Positions 8,582 to 17,424 of a stretch of 64,000 nucleotides of DNA are shown here, piece by piece (positions within the stretch are counted from its first letter, which is position 1; every line of letters begins with the position of its first letter). Origin of the DNA: Peribacillus frigoritolerans (lineage in GTDB: Bacteria > Bacillota > Bacilli > Bacillales > DSM-1321); the NCBI RefSeq assembly GCF_040250305.1, contig NZ_CP158190.1, positions 5,240,001 to 5,304,000 on the forward strand. The letters run 5' to 3'. Under the pieces are notes generated by a model. The model saw only the letters and a program-made list of their open reading frames with translations, was not told the DNA's origin and searched no databases. Made by a program: the position numbers and the translations under genes.

Positions 8582-8650
8582 AGCCAACATTGCTTGTGCT
8601 GCTTGACTAAGAATAGAATTCTTAGTTTGGTTCATCATTTCTTTCGCCAT
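8582..8650 (-). CDS. hag: Flagellin exon 2
   Basis: Twenty-three codons encode MAKEMMNQTKNSILSQAAQA plus MLA, the conserved D0 C-terminal helix that packs in the filament core and is bound by FliS. Its boundaries were set by protein continuity (DVD/MAKEMM on the left, AMLA/QAN on the right), by the rule that a group I 5' splice site follows a U (exon 2 ends GCT), and by the terminal G of intron 1. Without splicing of intron 2 the frame reads on to a stop at 8537. Confidence 0.88.
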
Positions 8651-9017
8651 CGTGCGAACATTTACTTTCATAAATGACTAGACTATATCTTCACCCTCAA
8701 CATGATTTGTTAGGGGTCGGGCACTTCGGATTCACAATGCTGATGTACATTGTTTCACCTATGGATTTCATCACCTTGAGCTTAGCTTTTAGATGGTCTA
8801 TCCTAGTCGTTGAACCTTCTCCACTCTTTCGAGACAGGAGCTTGGCTGCTGATTGCCCAATCTTTTCTTTTTTCAAACCTTCACGCCTGTCGTTTCCAAC
8901 TACGTTGTGGCAAGAAAAGCTCTAAGGGGTTTCCAGCAATTCACCCGATAATAATCGCTAGCCGTTACCAGCTAGGACGACTGTGCTTGTCACTGTTTTT
9001 TAAGCAGCTAAAGCATA
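8651..9017 (-). ncRNA. Group I self-splicing intron 1 in hag, 367 nt
   Basis: Core elements on the minus strand are P (GAATTGCTGGAAA, complement of 8930-8942), Q (AATCAGCAGCCAAG, 8841-8854), R (GTTCAACGACTA, 8804-8815) and S (AAGATATAGTCTA, 8679-8691). P1 forms from exon GAU|UAUGCUU with AAGCACAGUC and places a U-G pair at the splice site. P2 is CTAGC/GCTAG, P9 is CATTTA/TAAATG, and the intron ends in G before ATGGCG. In unspliced RNA the frame reads YALAA then TAA, 18 nt into the intron, giving a flagellin that lacks the C-terminal D0 helix. It resembles intron 2 throughout the core, so the two are relatives, and it too lacks an ORF. Confidence 0.92.
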
Positions 9018-10280
9018 ATCTACGTCACGGATACGAGATTCCGCAGCAGTTAGGTTTTCAGATGAAGTTCCTAAGTTGTTGATTGTGTGCTCTAGACGGT
9101 TTTGGAAAGAACCAAGTTTTGATCGTTCAGCTGATACTTGTTTAATTGCTTCGTCTAACACTTTAACAGCGTCGTTAGCACCAGATTGTGTAGTTAAATT
9201 AATATCTTTAACCAAATCATTATTTGCTCTATCACCAAGAGTATTTGTACTGATTTCATTAATATCAACTGTCATATTTTGGTCTTTGTTAGCACCAATC
9301 TGTAAAGTAGCTCCACCACCAGCGATTGTGATTGTTGCTGTGCTAGTAGCTGTACCTTTTGCTACAAATTCTGCACCTTTAAAGCCAACTTCCTGGCCTA
9401 GACCTGTTACTTGTTGACTAGCGCTATTTGGTTCTACTATTGTAACAACTGCGTCAACACCTGCCGTTACAGCTCCACCAAATTCTGCAGCATCCGCTCC
9501 ACCTAATGTCATTTTATTCGAAGAACCAAATTTTGTTTGGTCTAGTTTAATATTTGCTTCGCCAGTATTAGTTGTAGTATCAACTGCAGCTTCCACACCA
9601 GTTACGTCTTTATATTCATTAATTTTATTCATGATATCTGTAGCAGTTGCAGACGTCATTCCAGAAAAGTCAATCTTTGTCCCATTAATAACTAATTCTT
9701 TTGTACTAACATCGCCAGCTGCTATAAAGTCACCAGTTCCAAGAGCTGCGCTAGCTTTTGTTGCAGCTGTATCAACAGTAACCGTGTATGCCCCAGGTGC
9801 TAATCCAGTAGCTGATGTAATATCAACATTAGCTTTAGCAGAAGAAGTACCTGAAACACCTAAACTACCATTTAATAATTTTTGCGTGTTAAATTCAGTT
9901 GTTTCTGAAATACGATTAATTTCGGATTTTAACTGTTCAACTTCTTTTTGAATTTCTTTTCTATCATCTAAAGTATTTGTGTCGTTAGATGATTGAACAG
10001 ATAATTCACGCATACGTTGAAGAATGTCATGAGTTTCGTTCAATGCACCTTCAGCAGTTTGGATCATCGAAATTCCATCTTGAGAGTTACGGGATGCTTG
10101 ATCAAGACCCCGAATCTGTCCACGCATTTTTTCAGAGATTGCAAGACCTGCAGCATCGTCCCCAGCTTTGTTAATACGCATACCTGAAGACAATTTCTCC
10201 ATTGATTTTGATTGGTTTGCAGAAGCACTTGATAACTGGCGATGAGTGTTTAACGCTGCGATATTGTGATTGATAATCAT
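9018..10280 (-). CDS. hag: Flagellin exon 1 (421 of 458 residues)
   Basis: Flagellin is the filament subunit, exported through the flagellar type III system. Exon 1 begins [20 protein letters not shown], the classical D0/D1 start. It has a large variable central region (about residues 145-345, rich in A, T, G) that is longer than in B. subtilis Hag, then the D1 C-terminal helix ([27 protein letters not shown]). The unspliced frame stops 5 codons later. AAGGAGG precedes the ATG. Joining exons 1-3 gives 458 residues in frame. Confidence 0.95.
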
Positions 10281-10289
10281 TTTTTGTTT

Positions 10290-10374
10290 CCTCCTTGAGT
10301 TTTAAGTTCCCACATCCATGTGGTTGTTTACGATGGGCAGTGAATAAGTCGGCCGCCTATTTCACTGCCCATCG
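10290..10374 (-). promoter_or_regulatory. hag 5' leader: stem-loop and CsrA binding sites
   Basis: The predicted transcript starts near 10379. Almost at its 5' end is a perfect 14-bp stem (10331-10344 with 10361-10374, CGATGGGCAGTGAA and its complement). Next comes a small hairpin CACATGGATGTG (10311-10322) that exposes GGA, close to the CsrA consensus ACARGGAUGU, and then CAAGGAGG at the ribosome site. Two sites, one in a hairpin and one over the Shine-Dalgarno, reproduce the known CsrA control of B. subtilis hag. csrA and fliW lie immediately upstream. Confidence 0.8.
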
Positions 10375-10385
10375 TTGTATACTTA

Positions 10386-10412
10386 ATATCGACCTTCTTG
10401 GAAACATATTTA
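10386..10412 (-). promoter_or_regulatory. SigD promoter of hag
   Basis: On the minus strand TAAA (10409-10412) and GTCGATAT (10386-10393) are spaced by exactly 15 nt, matching SigD. The promoter begins 8 bp after the csrA stop codon. Confidence 0.9.
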
Positions 10413-10419
10413 GGGGATT

Positions 10420-10653
10420 TTACGATTTTTTCTTGAAATACTCATTTATGTTTTCCAGAAGGTTGGATTCCATTTTCATGGCTTCGCTATTTTCCTGCTG
10501 GATGGACAGGTAGATTTCCTTCCTATGGATTTCGACGTTTTTCGGGGCATTGATACCGAGTTTGATCTGTTCCCCCTCAACGGACAGGATCGTAATTTCG
10601 ATATCATCGCCAATCATGATTGCTTCATTTGGTTTTCTGGTCAATACGAGCAT
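10420..10653 (-). CDS. csrA: Carbon storage regulator CsrA
   Basis: CsrA is a small RNA-binding dimer that represses hag translation by covering its ribosome site. The 77-residue product has the canonical [20 protein letters not shown] start and the conserved [20 protein letters not shown] chose the ATG at 10653, the second of two adjacent ATGs, because it gives the canonical N-terminus and better spacing from GGGGG; it overlaps the fliW stop (TGATG). The target sites are in the hag leader directly downstream. Confidence 0.95.
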   Translation of the reverse strand: MLVLTRKPNEAIMIGDDIEITILSVEGEQIKLGINAPKNVEIHRKEIYLSIQQENSEAMKMESNLLENINEYFKKKS

Positions 10654-11096
10654 CATTTTTCCCCCTGTTCTGCTGGAGGTTCAAACAGTCTGTGCTTTGT
10701 ACGGTATTCACTAGCGGTCATGATAAATTGCTTTCCCGTTTTTTTTGAGCTATTTATGATGATGGGGGCCTGGAGATTCGCCGTCGTTTCATTGAAAGGG
10801 TCCTGGATCGTTAAGATGACGAAAGTAATGACTTCCAGTTCCGTTTCTATTTGTAAAGAAGATAATACCTCATCCGTAAGCTTCACTTCGTAATCATGAA
10901 ACACTTCAAAAGGATTCGTCACAATGAAGGCCAGCTCTTTAGTTTCTGTCGATTGCAGGACGAAAAATGGCGTTTCTTCCAAAGCTAGCAAGCAAAACTG
11001 TTTTTCTTCTAAAAATCCCGGTATCCCGCTTTCAAATACATAAATCTCTTTCTCTGCCAATTCGATTTCGCCATGAAATTTTGTTTGTAGTATCAT
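10653..11096 (-). CDS. fliW: Flagellar assembly factor FliW
   Basis: FliW binds CsrA or flagellin in a partner switch that links hag translation to flagellin export. The 147-residue product shows the family motifs [20 protein letters not shown] and [14 protein letters not shown]. It overlaps csrA by one base, so both partners are made together. Known FliW binding involves the C-terminal region of flagellin, which is the region altered by intron retention in hag. Confidence 0.95.
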   Translation of the reverse strand: MILQTKFHGEIELAEKEIYVFESGIPGFLEEKQFCLLALEETPFFVLQSTETKELAFIVTNPFEVFHDYEVKLTDEVLSSLQIETELEVITFVILTIQDPFNETTANLQAPIIINSSKKTGKQFIMTASEYRTKHRLFEPPAEQGEK

Positions 11097-11104
11097 CTAT
11101 GTTT

Positions 11105-11686
11105 TCACTTCCCTATCTCATCCGGAAATAAATTGATGAAATCTATATCCAGCGCATTTTTTTGTAAAATTTCCACTTCCACACTGCCTGGTGTGTATGT
11201 ATGGTTCACCCTATTGATTTGAGCATCAATGATCGGTTTTTGAGCGGTTGCTTCAATCTTCACTTGGGCCGGCTGGTAGTCAAGCTTCACGCTAAATGGA
11301 GAGGGAATCCAGCCGAGATTGAATCGCTTCTCAGGTCCTTTGCTGTTTTGCCTGGCCTGTTCAGCGAGTGGATTACCGCCATTTTCAATATGCCTCAGCT
11401 CAGTTCCCTGCTGGGCACGTCTTGCCATACCCGCCAGCCAATCCTGATATCCCTGCTGCGCAAATTCATCGACTCTTACTGAGAGGCTTTTCAAATCCAT
11501 GTCTTCCCTTGCTTGTGACTGATCGATCGTCAGCTTGCCTGGTGTCGTTTGAATCTCCAGGATCGCATGCGGCTGTTCGATTGATTGGACCGCTGCCTTC
11601 TGTTCGATTTGCTGTACAGGCTGCTCTATATTCAATCCAATCTTCATTGGGGTGGATTGCAATCTAATTTGTGGAATCTGCATCAT
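11105..11686 (-). CDS. yviE: DUF6470 family flagellar-cluster protein (YviE)
   Basis: A 193-residue protein that occupies the yviE position between flgL and fliW. It begins MMQIPQIRLQSTPMKIGL and has short repeated segments of similar flavour (LDIEQ-like, PGKLTIDQSQAREDMDLKSL), typical of this family. Molecular function is not established. I chose the ATG at 11686 behind AAGGAGTGTTG; the GTG at 11692 overlaps the ribosome site. Confidence 0.85.
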   Translation of the reverse strand: MMQIPQIRLQSTPMKIGLNIEQPVQQIEQKAAVQSIEQPHAILEIQTTPGKLTIDQSQAREDMDLKSLSVRVDEFAQQGYQDWLAGMARRAQQGTELRHIENGGNPLAEQARQNSKGPEKRFNLGWIPSPFSVKLDYQPAQVKIEATAQKPIIDAQINRVNHTYTPGSVEVEILQKNALDIDFINLFPDEIGK

Positions 11687-11727
11687 CAACACTCCTTATA
11701 GAAAAAAGCTATCCATTTAAGAATAGC

Positions 11728-12606
11728 TTAACGAAGAAAATCCAATAAACTCGGCTGCATGATTTTTGCTCCGATACTTAATGCAGCACTATGGACACTT
11801 TCCTGGGTCGTCAAATCCATGATCGCTTTTTCGATATCGACATCCTCATTTTTCGAAAGGATTTCAGTGGCAAAAACCTCCTGCTGCTTGAGACGGTCCG
11901 TCATCAGCTCAATCCGATTCTGCCTTGCACCAACCTGGGCCTGCATGCCTAAGAAGGTATTTATCGTCGCGTCAAGTCCTTCCAGCGTGCCAGTCACGTC
12001 GCCGCCGTTTTCCAGTGCTTCGATTGTTTTGTCGATGCTTCCTCCAGCAGCAAGTGCATCTCCAAAAGTCTTGGAACCATTTGTATTGATTTTAAGGGAA
12101 ATCCCCGAAAACACTTCAAGGTTTATGTCCCCTGTGCCATACACCGTATTCCCATTTCCGTCTTTAACGGACGATGGTCTCACATTCGTATCCTGACCGT
12201 TGAAAATATATTTCCCGCCTATTTGTGTGTCGCCAAGAGTTATGAGATGTTCTTTTAATTGCTTGATTTCTTCAGTAATTGTTTTAAGTTGTTCCCCTTC
12301 ATACGTGCCATTACTGCCTTGAACGGTTAATTCACGAATCCGCTGCATGGCGGAAACACTTTCAGTAATGGCATCATCCGTGCTGTCGATCCAATTGGTC
12401 GCCTCGGCGATGTTACTTTGATACTGCCCTATTTGATTGAGGTTTGTCCTGTACCCCATTCCCATCATGGCCGCAACAGGGTTATCGGATGGTTTGGAGA
12501 ACTTCTTTTGAGTAGATACCTGCTCTTGCAGCTTGGACATCTTTTCGTAACTGCTGCTTAAATTGCTCAGCATATTATTGGTTAGCATCGATTGCGTTAC
12601 ACGCAT
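11728..12606 (-). CDS. flgL: Flagellar hook-filament junction protein FlgL
   Basis: FlgL (HAP3) joins the hook-adjacent FlgK ring to the flagellin filament. The 292-residue product starts MRVTQSMLTNNMLSNLSSSY and ends in a flagellin-like C-terminal helix (SVHSAALSIGAKIMQPSLLD FLR), as usual for the family. It lies 15 nt downstream of flgK in the same operon. Confidence 0.96.
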   Translation of the reverse strand: MRVTQSMLTNNMLSNLSSSYEKMSKLQEQVSTQKKFSKPSDNPVAAMMGMGYRTNLNQIGQYQSNIAEATNWIDSTDDAITESVSAMQRIRELTVQGSNGTYEGEQLKTITEEIKQLKEHLITLGDTQIGGKYIFNGQDTNVRPSSVKDGNGNTVYGTGDINLEVFSGISLKINTNGSKTFGDALAAGGSIDKTIEALENGGDVTGTLEGLDATINTFLGMQAQVGARQNRIELMTDRLKQQEVFATEILSKNEDVDIEKAIMDLTTQESVHSAALSIGAKIMQPSLLDFLR

Positions 12607-12621
12607 ATTCGTCTCCTCCTA

Positions 12622-14181
12622 TCATCGGCCTACTGTACCCATTCCGTTTATGATTTTATCGAGCATTTCATCCATCATCGTCATCATTCTTGCAGATGCG
12701 TTGTATGCCTGCTGGAATTTGATCATGTCGGTCATTTCTTCATCAAGGGATACGGAACTGACGGACTCCCTATTTTGGTTAACCGATGTAGCAAGCACGA
12801 CAGAGTTGGAAAGGTTCTTTTGGGCGCTTTGGGAATCCACACCAAGCTTTCCGATGATACCGGAATAATAGGTATCAAAGCTTCCTGTCAATTCCTTTGA
12901 ATTTTGGTCCTTAGTCGAGTACTCACTGAACGCCTTCTTCTTCAGGTCAGCCAGGAGTTTAGCATTTTCATTATCCCCGGATGCCCCTCCGCTTTTACCG
13001 CCTGCGGCAATTTTCGAAGAATCCTTAACGATCTCACTATTCACCCTGATGCTTTGGGCGGCACTCTTACCTGGTTCAAGTTCAAAGAAATTCAATGTTG
13101 AAGTGTTGCCATCACCTAAGGCATAACCTTGTTTATGGATCGCATTAAACTCATTCACAAAAGCCGTCGTCATATTATCGAGCTTTTTCAGCATATCAGG
13201 ATAAGCGCCGCCGATCGTGCCATCAGCCTTCTTATAGCCGAAACTTTTGATCAAGCCGGATAGTTCTCCCGAGAAATTGTAATCCGTCAATGTTTTCGAA
13301 CCGAACTTCAATCCATCCACCATACCTGTCGTTTTATCATGGCTAACTTCAACTTTTGAAGTTCCCACCATCCCGGTTTGGTTAACACTGACTAGATTGA
13401 TTGGCGGCACAAAAGACGAACCGTCCTCTTGCATCAATTCGATATTGTATAGCCCTGTGGCCACATCGCTGGCTCTGCCGTAATCCGTCGGAATGACGTT
13501 ATTCACTTTAATGCTGACAAGCTGTGAGAGATTGTCCAGGAGTACATCACGTTTATCATAAAGGTCATTGGGGATATAACCATGCGGCTCCACTTTGCTG
13601 ATCTGTTGGTTAAGCTGATCAATACTGCTGATTAGCGTATTGATTTCGTTCGCTTTGACGTTTATCTGATTGCCGATATCCGTTTGAACGTTCGTTAACG
13701 AATTGTAGTAGTAGTTTAAAGTATCCGCGACCATGACGCCCGTCGAGGCAACGACTTCACGCGCCCCGGAGTTTTCCGTATTCGCCGTCAGCCCTTGAAG
13801 CGAATTCCAGAACTTCTCCATCGTGGCGGCTAATCCGCTGTCGGTCGGTTCATTCATGATCCCTTCCATTTTCGTCAGGGATTCGCTCATGGCCCCGTAA
13901 TAACCGATTTTATTACTTTGTGTCCTGTATTGTGCATCCAGGAAACTGTCGCGGATCCGCTGAACCGTTTCAGCTGCCACCCCTGTCCCGATTTGGCCGG
14001 CAACGCGCGGGCTGTTCAAACCGACAGTAGGGAAGCCCGACGTCTGGACCAGGTTGACCCGCTGCCTTGAATATCCTAATGTATTGGCATTGGCCACGTT
14101 ATTTCCTGTTGTATACAAGGCCCCTTGAGAGGTGGATAATCCGCGTTTAGCGGTCTCAAGACCCATAAAGGTTGAAATCAT
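12622..14181 (-). CDS. flgK: Flagellar hook-associated protein FlgK
   Basis: FlgK (HAP1) forms the first junction ring on the hook. The 519-residue product begins MISTFMGLETAKRGLSTSQG and contains GNNVANANTLGYSRQRVNL, then ends in the conserved helix FQQAYNASARMMTMMDEMLD. Length and domain order are normal. flgN lies 30 nt upstream. Confidence 0.97.
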   Translation of the reverse strand: MISTFMGLETAKRGLSTSQGALYTTGNNVANANTLGYSRQRVNLVQTSGFPTVGLNSPRVAGQIGTGVAAETVQRIRDSFLDAQYRTQSNKIGYYGAMSESLTKMEGIMNEPTDSGLAATMEKFWNSLQGLTANTENSGAREVVASTGVMVADTLNYYYNSLTNVQTDIGNQINVKANEINTLISSIDQLNQQISKVEPHGYIPNDLYDKRDVLLDNLSQLVSIKVNNVIPTDYGRASDVATGLYNIELMQEDGSSFVPPINLVSVNQTGMVGTSKVEVSHDKTTGMVDGLKFGSKTLTDYNFSGELSGLIKSFGYKKADGTIGGAYPDMLKKLDNMTTAFVNEFNAIHKQGYALGDGNTSTLNFFELEPGKSAAQSIRVNSEIVKDSSKIAAGGKSGGASGDNENAKLLADLKKKAFSEYSTKDQNSKELTGSFDTYYSGIIGKLGVDSQSAQKNLSNSVVLATSVNQNRESVSSVSLDEEMTDMIKFQQAYNASARMMTMMDEMLDKIINGMGTVGR

Positions 14182-14211
14182 TTGCTCGAACCTCCATCTT
14201 TTTTCTGCTTC

Positions 14212-14700
14212 TTATGCTTTGGAATCAAACATCCCCATGCCGGTTTTTGCCGTTTTCCCGACCGAATCCCCGTAATTCAGGTTCTGGTTCTGCGGCCTCA
14301 GCATATCCAAAGAGACATTGATGAATTGAAGGGACTGATAGATCAATTGCTGATTTAAACCGTTCCGCTCCTTCAGCTTTGCCACCTCATCAATCAATTC
14401 CGCTTTTAGCATTTCCAGGATTTCCGTTTCTTCAGGTCCTGTCAGTTCCGTTACGGCATGGATGGAGGCAGGCTGTCCCGCCGTTCCGTTGGCTGCAAGA
14501 AATTCCTCGACTGCCCTTTCTCTTTCCTTATCCGTCTGACTGATCGCTTTAATATGCTTTTGTTCCGAAATCAGCAGGGCAGTGATCGCCTCGGTATCGT
14601 TCGCTTTCAAAATGGCCGTTTTTCTTATCGCCAATTGATTGAAGCTTTTATGAAGCTTGATCAATTTTTCAAGCGATCCGATGATGTTCCGTGCAGACAT
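14212..14700 (-). CDS. flgN: Flagellar export chaperone FlgN (YvyG)
   Basis: FlgN is the cytoplasmic chaperone of FlgK and FlgL. The 162-residue helical product has the FlgN pattern of an N-terminal coiled region (IIGSLEKLIKLHKSFNQLA) and a C-terminal helix (LNQQLIYQSLQFINVSLDML). It sits between flgM and flgK as in B. subtilis. Confidence 0.9.
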   Translation of the reverse strand: MSARNIIGSLEKLIKLHKSFNQLAIRKTAILKANDTEAITALLISEQKHIKAISQTDKERERAVEEFLAANGTAGQPASIHAVTELTGPEETEILEMLKAELIDEVAKLKERNGLNQQLIYQSLQFINVSLDMLRPQNQNLNYGDSVGKTAKTGMGMFDSKA

Positions 14701-14776
14701 TTTGCTGCCTCCTCACTCATAAATGAAGGACGGAAAATGGCTCCGTCCACTTCATTCAAGCTTTTCCATTGAAAAT

Positions 14777-15040
14777 TCATTTCCGGTAAAAATCGATGAG
14801 ACCCTTAGCCGTTGCTTGTGCATTCAATTTATAATTTCCTTTTTCAACTTGGATTTTCAATTCGTCCACTTTTGCTTGTCTTGCAGCAAGAATCGGTGAT
14901 GATTGCTGCATTTCTTTTGCCGCTGAAGAAATTTCAACTTTATCCGAGGATTTGACCTTGGATTCTTTGATATTCCCCGTTTTATTGGCTTGAAGATTAT
15001 AAGGGTTAACACCTGTCATACCGACGTTATTGATTTTCAT
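14777..15040 (-). CDS. flgM: Anti-SigD factor FlgM
   Basis: FlgM binds and holds SigD until the hook is complete. The 87-residue product has the N-terminal MKINNVGMTGVNPY and the C-terminal sigma-binding region DKVEISSAAKEMQQSSPILA followed by ARQAKVDELK. It is preceded by a SigD promoter, which gives the usual negative feedback, and by a pair of Spo0A-type boxes. Confidence 0.95.
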   Translation of the reverse strand: MKINNVGMTGVNPYNLQANKTGNIKESKVKSSDKVEISSAAKEMQQSSPILAARQAKVDELKIQVEKGNYKLNAQATAKGLIDFYRK

Positions 15041-15140
15041 ATTCCAGATCCTCTCCTTCGGTCGATTTTATAAATCCCATAATGTTTCGATTCCTTAACC
15101 ATTAAAATAGCTCTGGACTGTGTTATTCTCCCTATCGTTA

Positions 15141-15166
15141 TTATCGACAAGGAATGGATTTCTTTA
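15141..15166 (-). promoter_or_regulatory. SigD promoter of flgM
   Basis: On the minus strand TAAA (15163-15166) and GTCGATAA (15141-15148) are spaced by 14 nt, one short of the SigD optimum. It is about 100 bp upstream of the flgM start. Confidence 0.7.
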
Positions 15167-15186
15167 ATTGTTTCGTGCAATCTTCC

Positions 15187-15205
15187 TTCGACACCCATTG
15201 TCGAA
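15187..15205. promoter_or_regulatory. Inverted pair of Spo0A-type boxes upstream of flgM
   Basis: TTCGACA-CCCAT-TGTCGAA is a perfect palindrome made of two canonical 0A boxes (TGTCGAA). It lies about 20 bp upstream of the -35 element of the flgM SigD promoter and about 50 bp downstream of the yvyF stop. Its layout matches that of the box pair in front of the second prophage sinI-like gene. Confidence 0.6.
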
Positions 15206-15258
15206 TATTGTTCTCAATATCGAATATCTTAACAAATGCCGCATCATGTTTCCATGAT

Positions 15259-15678
15259 TTATCCTTTTTGATCATCCTTCATGTAGTACGTATTTTTTTT
15301 ATCATTTCCTTGAATTTCAGTCAGGCGCTTTTCCTCATTTTCAAACGCCTGCAAATCCGTACGCAGTGAATCGCTGCATTTGACGCATAACCTTCCGCTC
15401 TTGATGGTAGTGCCACACTTTTCACATGGAATTCCTAGATTGGGAAACTGCGAAATTCTCAGCTTTCCTGTTCTCACAAATTTAATAATTAACGTTTCTT
15501 CAACGCCGGTGTCCTTAACCACCTGCATAATGGACGCCGTTCTATTTATTTTTTTGCGAATATATGCATACACTTTATCATATTTGACTTCTTCTTCTTT
15601 ATAACAGGCATCGCATACATCACGGAATTTCGTCATGACGAATAACGAATTACAGCTTGGACAGTTGAATACTTCCAT
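15259..15678 (-). CDS. yvyF: Flagellar operon protein YvyF
   Basis: A 139-residue zinc-finger protein of the TIGR03826 flagellar operon family, the same length as B. subtilis YvyF. Cysteine pairs CPSC, CDAC, CEKC and CVKC are visible. I chose the ATG at 15678 (MEVFNCPSCN) behind GGAGGGGCC; the longer open frame upstream lacks a ribosome site. Precise role in flagellar regulation is uncertain. Confidence 0.88.
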   Translation of the reverse strand: MEVFNCPSCNSLFVMTKFRDVCDACYKEEEVKYDKVYAYIRKKINRTASIMQVVKDTGVEETLIIKFVRTGKLRISQFPNLGIPCEKCGTTIKSGRLCVKCSDSLRTDLQAFENEEKRLTEIQGNDKKNTYYMKDDQKG

Positions 15679-15776
15679 CGAGGCCCCTCCTTCACCATCA
15701 CAGCGATTATTCTTCAGTACTGTATATATCGAATAATACCGGCGATACTTTAGGATGTTTAAAAAAATAAGCTTTT

Positions 15777-16469
15777 TCACCTAGCCAAGGTGATGGATGA
15801 TACTTCTTTGGCCCCAGCCAGTATTAAGGCTTTGGCTGCATGCCTGAGAGTTGTGCCTGTCGTGTAAATGTCATCGATGATCAAAATTGATTTATGCTCC
15901 AGCAAATCTGATTGCATGACTTGAAAAACCTGCGGTAATGACATTCTCTCTTGACGTGATTTTTTTGATTGTTTTTCCGTATGGATTCTTGTCAAGATCT
16001 CAACCGTCTGAAGTCCAAGAAGGTCTGCCAAGGCCTGTCCCTGGTTGAATCCCCGTTCCGTAAGCCGTTCATGACTAAGCGGGATGACCGTTACGAGGTC
16101 AAACTCCATGTACTTTAACCTTTCTTTCAAAAAAGGGACGAAAACCTCAGCTAATGCATAATCCCCACGGTACTTATATTTAGCAATAATATCTTTTAAG
16201 TATTCATTATAATGAAATAGCGATATGTTCTTCGACAAATAGCCTCCCCATTCCCTATTCCTTTCCCATCTTGAACAATCGAGACAAAGGGCACCGGTCA
16301 TATGATCCCCACCAAGCTCCCTTGAGCACATTGAACATGTTTCTCCGGTTATTCTATTAAGTTTCCCCTCACATCCTTCACAGATTGCCCTTGCCTCGGC
16401 CTGCTTAAGCAGGCTCCTCCATGTCAAAGCTTGCTCCATTCCTTCATCACAAACAAGACATCTATTCAT
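15777..16469 (-). CDS. comFC: Competence protein ComFC
   Basis: ComFC is a cytoplasmic protein with a phosphoribosyltransferase-like fold needed for efficient transformation. The 230-residue product has N-terminal zinc knuckles (CLVC, CEGC, CSMC, CLDC) and the PRPP-loop signature ILIIDDIYTTGTT. Its start overlaps the comFA stop by 8 nt, so comFB, which lies between them in B. subtilis, is absent. Integration of the prophage into comFA separates this gene from the native comF promoter. Confidence 0.94.
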   Translation of the reverse strand: MNRCLVCDEGMEQALTWRSLLKQAEARAICEGCEGKLNRITGETCSMCSRELGGDHMTGALCLDCSRWERNREWGGYLSKNISLFHYNEYLKDIIAKYKYRGDYALAEVFVPFLKERLKYMEFDLVTVIPLSHERLTERGFNQGQALADLLGLQTVEILTRIHTEKQSKKSRQERMSLPQVFQVMQSDLLEHKSILIIDDIYTTGTTLRHAAKALILAGAKEVSSITLAR

Positions 16470-17424
16470 CCAGCAGCCCCCTTTTCATGGCATCTTTATT
16501 CATCATTTGTATATGATGAACCGCCTCGGCCATCGCTTTACTTTTACCGTAATGAAAAAATGTGATCGTCCCGGCAGGGTTAGCAAAGCTTCTCCCTACC
16601 CTGCCGGCAATCTGAACGAGGGCACTATCAGAAAACACTTCATGTTCAGCACCGATCACGGCCACTTCCAACCGCTCAATTGTCACGCCGCGTTCGAGGA
16701 TGGTCGTGGTCAGTAATCCTGGAACCAACCCATTCCTTAATGCCATTACTTTTTCTTTTCGATCAGGGTGCCGGGAATGGACAATCGATAATTTAGGGGA
16801 CAGCCTTTGAAACAGTGGAATGACCTGCTCCATCACTTCAATGCTTGGAAAAAACAATAAGAAGGGGATATTCTGCTTAAGGCGTTCACTTACCCATGCG
16901 TTGATTTTGGAGGGAATCTTTTGTTGAAGAAATAGTTTTTGCCAGTTGCCGCTCCACTTCATTTCAGGGACAGGGATTGGCTGACGATGGTAACGTGCGG
17001 GGATTATGACGGCTTTCAATTTGCCGCTTCGATATAGCCGCTGCATCCGTTTCGAGGGTGTGGCGGTCAAGTAGATGGTTGCCGCAGAAACCTTTTTCGA
17101 TTTATTAACCGCGTAATGCAGCGAATCATCAATTGAATAGGGAAACGCGTCGACTTCATCAACGATGATGACATCGAAAGCTTCAATAAAACGGAAAAGC
17201 TGATGGGTCGTGGAAACGGTCATTGGCGAAAAACCATGTCGATCTTCACTGCCGGCATGGAGGGTCGTGACTTCAATGGCCGGAAAGGCTTTTTTTAACC
17301 TTGGGGAGAGTTCGAGAACGACATCGGTCCGCGGTGTTGCCAAACAAATCCGTTTCCCGGCTTGCAAGGCTGCCTCAATCGCCGGAAATAGGACCTCCGT
17401 CTTCCCTGCCCCGCAGGTAGCCCG
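16462..17424 (-). pseudogene. comFA: comFA 3' portion, cut by prophage integration
   Basis: ComFA is the DEAD-box-like ATPase that helps pull transforming DNA into the cell. Here the frame starts inside Walker A (ATCGAGKTEVLFPAIEAALQ) and runs through Walker B (IIVDEVDAF), SAT-like TATPSKR and motif VI (QIAGRVGRS) to a normal stop. The residue before ATC, usually W in this motif, is encoded CGG, and then TCA, GAA and TAG codons follow, so homology ends at about 17424. The N-terminal zinc finger and start must lie beyond the prophage, past 64000. Confidence 0.93.

Noticed and set aside
8537-9000. Reading hag as a truncated flagellin followed by a second partial flagellin pseudogene
   Set aside because: Both interruptions have complete group I cores and splice to an uninterrupted normal flagellin, so introns explain the data better than decay.
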